45,291 nucleotides of DNA from Planctomycetota bacterium (GCA_003669555.1 QWOS01000115.1:1-45291), one strand, 5' to 3'. Positions 8,532-16,982 are shown, counted from the stretch's first letter. The notes: a model not told the origin generated them from the letters alone. A program made the numbers and translations.

Positions 8532-11500
8532 GACAATTCCCCGGTCTTGTGGCAATCGGTTGGCTGATGGGCGGCCCGATGACGATTTTCCAGCCACTCC
8601 AGCGGCACCCTGACCTGCAAACCCGCATGGATCAATGGCACTGCCTGCCCGTCGATCAGGGCGCGGTCCCCGGCCAGCAGCAACCACACCGCAGGCAGCC
8701 CCCCGCGCCGGCCCGCCTGGTCGACCAGCTTGTCGAGCTGGTCCATCAGGCCATAGCGCGCCAGCAGGCCGGGCTGCACCAGCAGCAGGGCCTTGTCGGT
8801 CTGGTCAGGGCCGCGTGGTGCGGCCTGCCGGCAGGCTGCCATCAGCCGCTCTTCAAAGTCGGGTGCCGCGCGCCGCACCAGGGCCATCAGGTTCATCCAC
8901 TCCTGGGGCAAGCGATGGCTATCCGCCCGCAAGACCAGTTCCCATTCCACGCCCAGCGCGGTGGCGGTGTGGCGCAGCGCCGCGAGAAAAAACCCTTCCA
9001 GATCAATGATCTCCGCCTGAAACCGTTGCACCAGCGCCGCCCTGGCCTTGCCATAGCCGCGCGGTTCCACCAGCAGGGTCAGGAAGTTGGGCTGGCGCCG
9101 CGAGCGGCTGAGCCGGTCTTCGAAATGCAGGGCCGTTTCCAGACCGGGCGCCAGAGTACGGCTGGGTGTCCCGGTTTGCCGGGTGGACCAACGCCCCACA
9201 CTGCTGCTGGCACTGCTAAGCGACAACGCCCCCCGGGGCCCCATGTAGCCGCCCTGGCCCTGGTTGGCTGATTCGTCCCAGGTGAGGGCGATGCCCGCCT
9301 CGCGCAGCAGGTCGTCGAGCTGCGGCCGGTCCGGCAGGGACTCGGCGGCCGGATAACGGCTGGCCACCCGTTCGCGGATCTGCCCGGCGGACGGATGACG
9401 GGTGCCCAGCCAGGCCCCCTGCGCCAGCCGCAAGGCCCGCACCCCCGCCATACCGCGCGGATACAGCTCTTGCCGGGTGGACAGGGCCGCGCCACCCGAA
9501 GCCGCCGCCGCCAGCCGCAACAGCCGACCATCGTGCAGCAGGCCCATAGAGGACCAGTCCCCCTTCAGGCCCCGCAGCATTTCGGCGGCGCGCTGCGGGT
9601 TGAGCAGCGGATCTTCCAGGGCCAGCTCATCCGCCTTCCGTCCCAGCCTGAAAGCCAGCTTGGCCAGCTCCTCGCTGGTGGCCAGCACCACACGGGCATC
9701 GTCGCGCCGCCCGATGAAGCGGGGGTCCATACCGGTGGTCTCCACTTCCATGGCCGCCCGCCCCAGCGCCCTGGCCAGCGGCAGGGCGCGGGCTGGCTCC
9801 ATCAGGGCCCCCCGCTGCGCGCTGATGGCCTCGGCCAACTCATCGAGCGTCATCACGCCGCCCTGCTTGTCGCTCTGCAACAGCTCGGCCACCTGATTGG
9901 CCACCTGGATGAGCACCGGATGGTCTTGCCAGCGCTTGCGCAGGTCGACAACGATCTGGGCCACGCGCCCACTGGAGACGCCCAGTTGCCGGGCAATACT
10001 GGCCTGCAGGGGCCAGGGATTGTGGGGATCATCCAGCGCCAGAAACAGGCGGGCGGCCTGGCGGCTGTTGACCGGCACTTTCTGCACGAGCGAGTCGATG
10101 GCCTCCTCCAGGGTGCAGGTGTCCGGGTTCAGCTCGCGCCCCTTGCCGGCCCGGGGGGGGCTTGCCAAAGGCGGCGGGCTACCCAGCCGGCCACGCAAGG
10201 CCCGGGAGGCGTTGTTGATCTCCTTGCGTGTCTTGGAACCGATGCCCGGCAGGCGCTGCAGCCGGAACACCGGGAAGGCCAGCAGATCGCGCACCTTGAG
10301 GATATCGGCGCGGTCGAGCGCGTTGGTCGCCCGGCTGGAGAAACCCAGCTCATGGACGGCCGTCTCCAGACGGGCCTGCTCCAGCAACGGCGACAGCTCG
10401 GCCTCGGTCCCGTCATCACCAGTGAAAAAACCGCTGGTGCCGCGGCCAGACAGACACTCCTGCCAGTGCTGCAACATCTCCGGGGCATGATGGTGCCGGT
10501 GGGCGATGTCACGCTGGAACGCCTTCTTGAAAAACGGGACCAGCCCTTCACGCAGCGAGCTTTCAAACAGCTCCGGGCTGATCGTCGCCTCGGTGACACC
10601 GGTGAGCAGGGTGGGATCGGTCTGCCCATCGCCCCAGACCGGGAAGCAACCCAGCCCGGCCGCCATCTGGTACAGCGTCACGGCCACTGCGTACCGCTCG
10701 GCGGCGGTGTCATACACCATGCGCTGTTGCAGCGACAGCATCGGGTCGAGATAGCGCCGGGTGCCGGCGCTGATATTGCGGGCCGGGGTGTCCGCCAGCG
10801 AAAAATCAAACAGGGTGAGATGCAGCCGCCGGCCAGCCCCCTGTCCCACGGCAATGTTCTCGGGCTTGATGTCGCGGTGGGTGGTGCCAGAGGCCTCCAG
10901 GGCGCACAGGATTTGCAGCAGGTCATCGCTGAACCTTTCCAGCAGGTCCAGGTGCAAGGCCCCATCGCGGGCCAGCCGGTGCCCCAGGGTCTCGATGGTG
11001 CTGGCTTCGGTGTCGACAAAAACCGGTTCCAGTTCGATGGCGGTGTGGGCGCCGATCTGCACGCATTCCCGGGCCTGCACCAGACCGGGCAACTCGGCCA
11101 GCTTTTTCAGCACCCGGTATTCACCGTTCAGGCGCGCGTTGTGCTGGGGCGAGCTGGCCAGTTTCAGGATCAGCCAGGCGCCCTGCTTGTCCACCAGATA
11201 GGCCACTGCGCTGGAGCCCTGGCCCAGCCGCCGCTCCACGGTGTAACCCCCGGGCAGGATCGCCCTGGAGGGCGCCTCGGCGGGGTTGCCCTGGTACTCG
11301 TCATCCGGGGTGGCCAGCTCCTGACTGATCCGGTCGATACCCTCGCGGAACTTGTCGACCCCCGTCATGCGTTTATCCAGGTCCCCCTGGGTGCTGTGAC
11401 AGATCAGGTCGACCAAAGGGCCACGGACACCGTTGAGCACCGCGGTGATCTGCAGGGACTGGTTGTTTTGCAAACGGTGGATGAGGGCGGCGTGGTTTTC

Positions 11501-12781
11501 AGCCGGAGCCTGGCCCGAGAAAATGTAGTACGCCAGCGCACCCAGGGAAAAAACATCGAGTTGCTGGCTGCCATCGGTGTCTGCCAGCACTTCGGGGGCC
11601 AGAAAAGCCATGGCGGCATCATCCACCAGGGCATCGAGATGCGAGGTGGCGCTGATGGTGTGCCCCACGGAAGTGGAGCCAGACCGTGAACCGGCCTGCC
11701 AGTTCAGGATGCGGATACCGGGCCTGGGGTCTGCCGGGTTGACCACCAGGATACTGTGCGGCGACAGGGCCCGGTGCACCACCTGCTTGCGGTGGGCAAA
11801 TTCTACCGCCTCGGTGATCCGTTGCATCAGATGCAGGCGGGTGGTTTCGCTGAGGGTTTCGCCCCGCTGATACAGGAAGTGGTCGAGGCGCAGGGCGTTT
11901 TCCGGGTAGTCCAGCAAAATGGCCGGCCCCAGCTCGTGCTGATGCAGGGCATAGCTACGGATGATGCCGGGATGGCTGAGCGATTCCAACAGCTGGAACT
12001 CGCGCCGGGCGGCCCTTTCCAGCAGTTCTCGTTGCTCCCGCCCCTGGCTGTTGCCGGCGGAATAAATGCGGACACGCCGTCTGTTGTTGGCCAGGGAAAC
12101 ATGCTCACCCAGCCAGTCTTGCCAGTAGGGCCCCTCGGCGATGGGCTTCACCAGACGGTAGTCGGCGAGTGTGCGGCTATGACGGGCCGGCTGCAGGCCC
12201 GCCTGGGCAAAGGCCGCCTGGAACGCCTGGAATTCGGCACTGTCGGCAGGCCCGCTACCCCGGCTGTCGAGACCCGGGCATTCCCGCCGCTGCAGCGCCG
12301 CCATGATGCCGGGCCGGTCGTCGCGGTCACGCAGGCAAATCCCGGCCCGGCCGGGCCCGGCGACCTCGAACCGCACCAGTTCATCAGCCAGAAAAACCAG
12401 GGATTCGATGCCAGGGAAGGGTATTTTACCGTTCTGGTAGGCCCGTTGGCGGCTCAGCAGTTCTTTCAGGGCTTTGGCCTTGGCGCTGGCGAGTTGGCGG
12501 GGGTTATCGCAGGTGAACCGTTTGCCGTCGTACTCGCGGTTCCAGTAGGTGCCGTCACCGGTGATGGTGCCACGCCAGGTTTTGATGTCGATCAGAAACA
12601 CGCCCTGGGGGCTGAAAACCAGCAGATCGACCGGGCGGATATTGCCGAGATCGTCCGTGAACTCGAAGTTGCTCCAGGCGCACCAGCCGCCAAAAGCGGG
12701 CAAGCGCTCGCGCACAAAGTCGAGTGCCTCGCGTTCCCAGGAATAGGGAGACTCGGCGCAGGGTTGCCAGGTGTCGTTCAC
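8528..12781 (-). CDS. pglW: PglW, NERD and dual kinase-like BREX type 2 protein
   Basis: The protein has 1,417 residues from a GTG start. The N-terminus is a NERD (nuclease-related) domain (about 15-130, with VDLLVFSPQGVFLIDIKTW). A first kinase-like domain follows (about 208-490); its catalytic loop reads HRALSPHSI at 336-344 and it lacks DFG, so it is probably a pseudokinase. A second kinase domain (about 512-775) keeps GQGSSAVAY, Lys540 and HRDIKPEN (635-642), with DFS instead of DFG at 659. A helix-hairpin-helix motif (LPGIGSKTR, 844-852) comes next, then a long C-terminal region. This layout fits PglW, the kinase of the Pgl system, although two kinase-like domains are notable. The stop overlaps the pglX start in ATGA, indicating translational coupling. 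No strong ribosome site precedes the GTG. Confidence 0.93.
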   Translation of the reverse strand: MNDTWQPCAESPYSWEREALDFVRERLPAFGGWCAWSNFEFTDDLGNIRPVDLLVFSPQGVFLIDIKTWRGTITGDGTYWNREYDGKRFTCDNPRQLASAKAKALKELLSRQRAYQNGKIPFPGIESLVFLADELVRFEVAGPGRAGICLRDRDDRPGIMAALQRRECPGLDSRGSGPADSAEFQAFQAAFAQAGLQPARHSRTLADYRLVKPIAEGPYWQDWLGEHVSLANNRRRVRIYSAGNSQGREQRELLERAARREFQLLESLSHPGIIRSYALHQHELGPAILLDYPENALRLDHFLYQRGETLSETTRLHLMQRITEAVEFAHRKQVVHRALSPHSILVVNPADPRPGIRILNWQAGSRSGSTSVGHTISATSHLDALVDDAAMAFLAPEVLADTDGSQQLDVFSLGALAYYIFSGQAPAENHAALIHRLQNNQSLQITAVLNGVRGPLVDLICHSTQGDLDKRMTGVDKFREGIDRISQELATPDDEYQGNPAEAPSRAILPGGYTVERRLGQGSSAVAYLVDKQGAWLILKLASSPQHNARLNGEYRVLKKLAELPGLVQARECVQIGAHTAIELEPVFVDTEASTIETLGHRLARDGALHLDLLERFSDDLLQILCALEASGTTHRDIKPENIAVGQGAGRRLHLTLFDFSLADTPARNISAGTRRYLDPMLSLQQRMVYDTAAERYAVAVTLYQMAAGLGCFPVWGDGQTDPTLLTGVTEATISPELFESSLREGLVPFFKKAFQRDIAHRHHHAPEMLQHWQECLSGRGTSGFFTGDDGTEAELSPLLEQARLETAVHELGFSSRATNALDRADILKVRDLLAFPVFRLQRLPGIGSKTRKEINNASRALRGRLGSPPPLASPPRAGKGRELNPDTCTLEEAIDSLVQKVPVNSRQAARLFLALDDPHNPWPLQASIARQLGVSSGRVAQIVVDLRKRWQDHPVLIQVANQVAELLQSDKQGGVMTLDELAEAISAQRGALMEPARALPLARALGRAAMEVETTGMDPRFIGRRDDARVVLATSEELAKLAFRLGRKADELALEDPLLNPQRAAEMLRGLKGDWSSMGLLHDGRLLRLAAAASGGAALSTRQELYPRGMAGVRALRLAQGAWLGTRHPSAGQIRERVASRYPAAESLPDRPQLDDLLREAGIALTWDESANQGQGGYMGPRGALSLSSASSSVGRWSTRQTGTPSRTLAPGLETALHFEDRLSRSRRQPNFLTLLVEPRGYGKARAALVQRFQAEIIDLEGFFLAALRHTATALGVEWELVLRADSHRLPQEWMNLMALVRRAAPDFEERLMAACRQAAPRGPDQTDKALLLVQPGLLARYGLMDQLDKLVDQAGRRGGLPAVWLLLAGDRALIDGQAVPLIHAGLQVRVPLEWLENRHRAAHQPTDCHKTGELS

Positions 12782-13223
12782 GCTCAGCGCCGCCTTGTTG
12801 CCATCGGGGAGAATGGTTGAAACGCTATCCTAAGGCTTTTTGCGCCAGCCGATGGCACCCACCCAAAAAAGCGCCGGCATTTTAAGCGGGCCAGGCAGCC
12901 CCGGGGCGGAGGCGGGAAGCAACCCGGGGCAGGAAGCTCTGGGTATGAGATGCGTAAAACCCGCAAAAAACCCCAGCAGACGATCATTTCCAGGATGTCT
13001 TCCCGCTCAGCTGGCCAGATCGGCGCCCCATGCGCCCGCAGCCGATCCCAAAGCGAATCCTGCTCGATATCCGGCCCCGCAACGCCTTGCAGTCCAGACC
13101 CCACGCTTTTCTGGCCGGTTTCAGGCAATGGCTGGCGGGGGACCGTTGGGGCAGTCCATCCGGGTCTTTGCCTGGCAGGCTGGAAAGGCTGGGTTGATGC
13201 TACAGCGCCGAAGTAGCGGGCAG
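12782..13223. other. 442-bp intergenic region upstream of pglW
   Basis: I see no convincing gene. A 147-codon minus-strand frame (12784-13227) spans it and ends two bases before the pglW GTG, but it shows no recognisable family, signal peptide or clear ribosome site. The promoter of the BREX operon should lie here. An eight-base inverted repeat (GCCCCGGG/CCCGGGGC, near 12900-12935) could form a hairpin. Confidence 0.5.
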
Positions 13224-14312
13224 TCATCTTCTGGCAAACCCCAGGATGTCGTTTGCAGGGATTTTTACGCGAAAAAAACCTTCCCCAGAAAAAGCCTGCA
13301 TGTTCACCAGGAGTGTCAGCTCTTTGGTTTTTGGCAGGGGGATGACAAATGCCAGCCGGTGCCCCACTTCCTGGCCGGGCAGGATATCGGTTCCGGCAGT
13401 CAAAGCGCCCTCTATCCTGTCGATTCCAGGATCAAGGATCCGGATGGCATTTCCAACGTCATCCACCAGCTTGAAACTATTCTGGAACAGGGAATCTTTG
13501 TGAAAAGCCTGGACCTTCCTGGGGTCGGTATTCTTGATGCGCATATTGATAATCAGGTATTTTTCTTCTGATGGTCCCTTCCCGCCGAATATCCGGTCCA
13601 GGATGATGGAATTGACCTCTGCGCTCAACACACCAGCGGCCAGGGAGCCTGCCTGATGGAAGGAACGCATCGGAATCTCAGGTGCCTGCCCTGGTTCAGG
13701 TTCTTGATCCGCCAGATCGCCAAAACCATTTTCCAGGGCGTTTCCCAATCCCATGGGCCCATGCATGAAAGCAGAGCGGAGTTGGTAGCCGAGATGCTCC
13801 CTGCCCAGGAAGAAGCCAATGATCAGGCTGATGATGCTGGCACCCGCAGCGATCAGAACCACCGGTTTTTGCTGCGTCGGGTATTGGCCACTTGCTTTCA
13901 AGCCCGTTTTTTTGGGTTTTTTGTTCGGTATCCTGGGAAATACTGGAGCCGTTTCCATCTCTTCCACATCGTCGAGGACTTCCAGATCATCGATTGCCGC
14001 AGGAGCGGGGCGCTCGTTTTTCTGTTTCCCAGCAGAAGAATCCAGAGAGGGGGGAACTGGATTTTGCCTTGCCGCTGATGCGGTTTTTTTCTCTTCCAGA
14101 ATCGACCGGATATTGATGCTGCCTTTTTCGTCTTTTGATGGGGCTACAGATGGCATTTCGATGGTCACACCCGTACCGCAATGCGGGCATTTGGCTGTTT
14201 TGCCAACATGTTTGATATCCGCCTTGAGGCGTCGCTGGCATTGTGGGCATGCCACGCTGAATATTGTTTCCAAGGGTGTTTCCATTCGCTGAAGGTCAAT
14301 GTGTCGGGGCAT
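13224..14312 (-). CDS. Zinc-ribbon membrane-anchored protein with DUF4352-like domain
   Basis: The protein has 362 residues; an alternative ATG at 14285 would remove nine. A zinc ribbon lies at the N-terminus (CPQC ... CPHC, about residues 22-45). A low-complexity linker follows, then one transmembrane helix (VVLIAAGASIISLIIGFFLG) and a C-terminal beta-rich domain containing LIINMRIKNTDPRKVQAF. That pattern resembles DUF4352-type immunoglobulin-like domains, which in many bacteria are extracytoplasmic. Zinc-ribbon plus single-helix proteins are common in planctomycetes and mostly uncharacterised. It lies on the same strand as the BREX operon but 440 bp upstream, so there is no direct sign that it belongs to that operon. 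The domain assignment is by pattern only. Confidence 0.75.
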   Translation of the reverse strand: MPRHIDLQRMETPLETIFSVACPQCQRRLKADIKHVGKTAKCPHCGTGVTIEMPSVAPSKDEKGSINIRSILEEKKTASAARQNPVPPSLDSSAGKQKNERPAPAAIDDLEVLDDVEEMETAPVFPRIPNKKPKKTGLKASGQYPTQQKPVVLIAAGASIISLIIGFFLGREHLGYQLRSAFMHGPMGLGNALENGFGDLADQEPEPGQAPEIPMRSFHQAGSLAAGVLSAEVNSIILDRIFGGKGPSEEKYLIINMRIKNTDPRKVQAFHKDSLFQNSFKLVDDVGNAIRILDPGIDRIEGALTAGTDILPGQEVGHRLAFVIPLPKTKELTLLVNMQAFSGEGFFRVKIPANDILGFARR

Positions 14313-14521
14313 TGGAAAAGACTTCGGGCCGGCTCACCACGCCATAGTGGCCACCCGTCCCCACACTCTTCCTTGCAGCCCAGACAACAAACCTTGCAGC
14401 CCGGTTTTAAAAAAACACTGGATTTCCCGATGAATGAACGCCTGTACAGTACAAAAAAGAGAGCGCTTCCATCCGTTTCTCTCCACCCGGCGCGCGGTCA
14501 GTTGGTGTGCTTTTGAGGGGC

Positions 14522-14570
14522 AAAAAACCACCCAGGGAGCGCGGGCTCTGAAGCCTGCCTCCCTGGGGTT
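14522..14570 (-). terminator. Intrinsic terminator after the NIFGG repeat gene
   Basis: Read on the minus strand, arms ACCCCAGGGAG and CTCCCTGGGTG pair around an inner GGCT/AGCC stem, and the second arm is followed by TTTTTT. It lies about 20 bp past the stop of the small repeat protein. Confidence 0.85.
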
Positions 14571-14590
14571 GCTGCGGTACGGTCAGCCGG

Positions 14591-14980
14591 TCAGCGGTTA
14601 CGGGGGAAGGAATAATCCTGCCCGCCGAAGATGTTCGAGCGACTACTGCCACCGTTGGAGAAATTGAAGCCGCCAAAGATGTTCGGCATGGTGGAGAAGC
14701 TGGAACCACCGTTAGGTTTGCTAAAATCCTGGCCGCCGAAGATATTCGAGCGGCTGGTAGTACCGTTCGAGTAGTTCTGGCCGCCAAAGATGTTCGACCG
14801 GCTGGTGGTACCGTTCGAGTAATCCTGGCCGCCGAAGATATTCGAGCGGCTGCTAGTGCCGTTTGAGTAGTTCTGGCCGCCGAAGATGTTGGGCGTGGAG
14901 GTGACGGTCCGGTTCGTCTGCGCCTGGCCGGCGGTGCCGGCCAGAGCGAGGGTGAGAATAACCATCATGGAGCGAATCAT
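14591..14980 (-). CDS. Small secreted NIFGG-repeat protein
   Basis: The protein has 129 residues. The start chosen is the ATG at 14980, with AGGAG 8 nt upstream; the frame could also begin at a TTG six bases earlier. Residues 1-21 are a signal peptide (hydrophobic ILTLALAGTAG, then QAQ). The whole mature part is six copies of NIFGG(Q/F)(N/D)(Y/F)S at residues 31, 47, 63, 79, 100 and 116, spaced by 16 residues (once 21), joined by NGTTSRS-like linkers. There is no cysteine and no charged cluster. The composition (Asn, Gly, Ser, Thr, aromatic) suggests an extracellular beta-structured or amyloid-like protein, but that is inference. I do not recognise the family. It has its own terminator and about 340 bp of upstream DNA, so it is probably transcribed alone. 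Confidence 0.75.
   Translation of the reverse strand: MIRSMMVILTLALAGTAGQAQTNRTVTSTPNIFGGQNYSNGTSSRSNIFGGQDYSNGTTSRSNIFGGQNYSNGTTSRSNIFGGQDFSKPNGGSSFSTMPNIFGGFNFSNGGSSRSNIFGGQDYSFPRNR
14594..14890 (-). repeat. 48-bp coding tandem repeats (NIFGG units)
   Basis: Six units with a 48-bp period (one of 63 bp) encode NIFGG motifs. Units 1-4 are nearly identical at DNA level, suggesting expansion by slippage or unequal exchange. Confidence 0.9.
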
Positions 14981-14986
14981 CGGCAA

Positions 14987-15330
14987 ACTCCTGGTGCATT
15001 TTCAGGCCGCAACCCGTTGAACAACGAGTCACTCAATCAACCAATCGCTCCAGGTGCCGTTTAAGGGCCAAAAAATTATCCCTGGTTTCAAAAAACCGCT
15101 GATGCCAGCCCACCCAGAACAGACACTCTAATCGTTAAGACAAAATATATCTCCCCACTCAGGCAGCCGCCCCTCAGCCCCATTGAGAAACTTTTATTAA
15201 AAACCAAATAAATCCCAGAAAATTCCAGAGTTTGGCACGGCGTTTGCTCAGCGCTTCCTGTGCGGTGGAAACAATAAGGGACGAATAGGTAGTATGGGAT
15301 GATTTATGGCGTAGAGGTGGCGACGGTTCC
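14987..15330. other. Intergenic region, AT-rich, no gene
   Basis: This 344-bp stretch between the repeat-protein gene and the integrase 3' end holds no convincing gene. It is locally AT-rich (15130-15230). It must contain the promoter of the minus-strand repeat protein, and on the plus strand it contains a perfect match to the sigma-54 promoter consensus. Confidence 0.6.
15233..15248 (+). promoter_or_regulatory. Sigma-54-like (-24/-12) promoter motif
   Basis: TGGCACG, four bases, then TTGCT matches the RpoN consensus TGGCACG-N4-TTGCW at every position. It points rightward, into the 3' end of the integrase gene on the opposite strand. No obvious plus-strand gene follows, so it would drive an antisense or non-coding transcript, or it is a chance match. 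Confidence 0.4.
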
Positions 15331-16656
15331 TTACGCGCTAGCCCAGCTTTCAGCCAGCAGCAACGAACGGGGCCATAATCTCAGGGCCGCTTCCACTTGC
15401 CGTCTCAGGGTTTCTGGGCGCGTATGCGTGTACCTGCTGGTCATTCCCAGGCTGCCCTTCATCAGGGGGCTATGGCCCATGACTTGTTGCCTGATGAGGG
15501 GATCGACATTGGCGTCCTGAAGGACTGTAGCGAAAGTATGCCTCCATGATTTGGCGCAGGTGCTTTCAGGATGGCCGATCATTTTCATCAGCTTGATGAA
15601 GCTAAGCCTGATCAGATCGTTTTTGACATGTCCAGCCTGTTGCCATGCCTTTTGAGCATACTGAGCCTCAACCTTTCGGGTCAATTCGCCCTCGCATTTG
15701 CGAATCATGGACTGGATGTCAGACCGCATCAAAATCGCGCTCTGTTCTGGAAGGATGTTGTTGAATTTCAGCCGTAAAAAAACCGGCCCGCCCCGCCGTT
15801 TTCCCACGACCTTCTTCAGGACCGAAGCCACCTCTGGAAGCAGCGGGATCAGCCTTTCCTGGCCAGTCTTGATCCGCCAGCCGAGATCTACCTTGTTGGT
15901 AACCCTCAGCCATCCCTGCTCCAGATCCAGGTCTTCGATCATCATGTGGCTGAGTTCCCCAACTCTTAGCCCTGTTTTTGCGCCGACAAAATGAATCGGA
16001 AACTCCCATTCGCTAGCTTTGGTCAAGCACTGGTACTCCAGCTCTTCGGTGAAAACAAAAATGGGTTTGGCGTCTTCTATCTTCATCCGGTCAACCGGAA
16101 GCTCACTAAATGGGTTCCCGACATAGGGTGGAAAATGTCGTTTTTTGAGTCCGTAGTTGAACATCGTACGGCAGGTCTGTAACGCGAAGGCCAGGCCCTT
16201 GCCGCTGATTCTTCTTTTGGCGGCGGCGGCATTACCGTTGGAAGCCACTTTTTGACGCCGGAGAAAACCTACAAACTGCTCGGGATTGATTTCGTGTGCT
16301 TTCGCAGTAGGGCACACATCCTCAACAAATCGAATAAGATGCAAGGTAACAGATCGATATCTCTCGACTGTTCCGAGTGAGCTCTGCAATATATTTTCAT
16401 GATATTCTAGAAACTGCTTCCTCAATTCGGGAACAGCGATGGGGGAAAAGCTGAGGAGCGTTGGTTCTCGGGAGGTCACCTGGTGATTGACCTGGGCGGC
16501 AGCCTTTTCAGCCTCCCGTTTGTCGCTCCCAAACCGTTTGCGGACGGTTGTCCCAGACTCGCGGTAATAGATCCACCAGCACCCGTGATGCTGGTAAAGA
16601 GAGACCTTGCCGATGCGTTGTCTACGAGCTGAAAGACTGCTGCGTTTGCTAGCCAT
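15331..16656 (-). CDS. Tyrosine-type site-specific integrase
   Basis: The protein has 441 residues. Catalytic residues of the phage-integrase family are visible: Arg231 in TGLRVGEL, Arg372 in SWRHTFAT, His395 in MGHS and the nucleophile Tyr409 in SRYTHTRPE. The usual first His of the HxxR box appears to be Lys369. A basic N-terminal arm and a core-binding SAM-like domain (about 70-180) precede the catalytic domain (about 195-425). It would insert or excise a mobile element by strand exchange at an attachment site. Its 5' end faces the 3' end of tRNA-Ser, 133 bp away, a classic position for an island integrase; the element would then extend left across the repeat protein and possibly the BREX locus. 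The frame is intact. Confidence 0.93.
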   Translation of the reverse strand: MASKRSSLSARRQRIGKVSLYQHHGCWWIYYRESGTTVRKRFGSDKREAEKAAAQVNHQVTSREPTLLSFSPIAVPELRKQFLEYHENILQSSLGTVERYRSVTLHLIRFVEDVCPTAKAHEINPEQFVGFLRRQKVASNGNAAAAKRRISGKGLAFALQTCRTMFNYGLKKRHFPPYVGNPFSELPVDRMKIEDAKPIFVFTEELEYQCLTKASEWEFPIHFVGAKTGLRVGELSHMMIEDLDLEQGWLRVTNKVDLGWRIKTGQERLIPLLPEVASVLKKVVGKRRGGPVFLRLKFNNILPEQSAILMRSDIQSMIRKCEGELTRKVEAQYAQKAWQQAGHVKNDLIRLSFIKLMKMIGHPESTCAKSWRHTFATVLQDANVDPLIRQQVMGHSPLMKGSLGMTSRYTHTRPETLRRQVEAALRLWPRSLLLAESWASA

Positions 16657-16719
16657 TGCTGTGCGCTTTCTGGTGCATCAGTTTGCACCAAATTTGCACC
16701 AATCAGCTACAGCACAGGA

Positions 16720-16773
16720 GGGAAATCCGTTGTAAGTCTTTGTGGCTTAACGACTTACAACAGAGGGTTTCCC
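16720..16773. repeat. Nested inverted repeat between integrase and tRNA-Ser
   Basis: A perfect 9-bp inverted repeat, TTGTAAGTC (16730-16738) and GACTTACAA (16752-16760), is enclosed by GGGAAA (16720-16725) and TTTCCC (16768-16773). It could be part of the integrase attachment or binding site, an operator for the integrase gene, or a hairpin after the tRNA. There is no T-run for a normal terminator. Confidence 0.6.
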
Positions 16774-16789
16774 AAAGGGGAGTGAAATG

Positions 16790-16876
16790 CGGAGAGGGAG
16801 GGATTTGAACCCTCGATACCCTTTCAGGCATATCGGTTTTCGAGACCGACGCATTCAGCCGCTCTGCCACCTCTCC
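16790..16876 (-). tRNA. tRNA-Ser (anticodon CGA)
   Basis: The 87-nt sequence folds as a class II tRNA. The acceptor stem is GGAGAGG/CCTCTCC, the anticodon stem TCGGT/ACCGA with loop CTCGAAA (anticodon CGA, reading UCG), then a long variable arm and a T-arm GAGGG-TTCAAAT-CCCTC. The discriminator base is G, as usual for serine. CCA is not encoded. The gene is intact although an integrase lies at its 3' side. Confidence 0.96.
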
Positions 16877-16982
16877 GGCTGCAACAGCAAATCGAACTAT
16901 AGCAGTCAAATCGGCCTTGCCGGAAGGCGGCTTCCGGGCTTTTTCGGCATCTGCCCCCTCTTTCGTGAAGTTGGGGGATCCG

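Noticed and set aside
9395-11689. Long plus-strand open frame (764 codons) opposite pglW
   Set aside because: Antisense shadow of pglW, whose kinase and NERD motifs are unambiguous.
12784-13227. 147-codon minus-strand frame just before pglW
   Set aside because: No family, no signal peptide, no clear ribosome site and unusual Pro/Arg/Cys composition; probably upstream non-coding DNA. Kept only as an intergenic note.
14040-14065. Purine-rich AGAGAGGGG similar to the tRNA-Ser 3' end, considered as a second attachment site
   Set aside because: Only about 8 bases match, the site is inside a coding gene and lacks the T-arm sequence; no true repeat of the tRNA end was found in the window.
14594-14890. 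48-bp repeats considered as a CRISPR array
   Set aside because: Repeats are contiguous coding units without unique spacers and encode a secreted protein in frame.
15299-15520. Short plus-strand frame after the sigma-54-like motif
   Set aside because: It overlaps the integrase gene antisense, has no ribosome site and no recognisable content.
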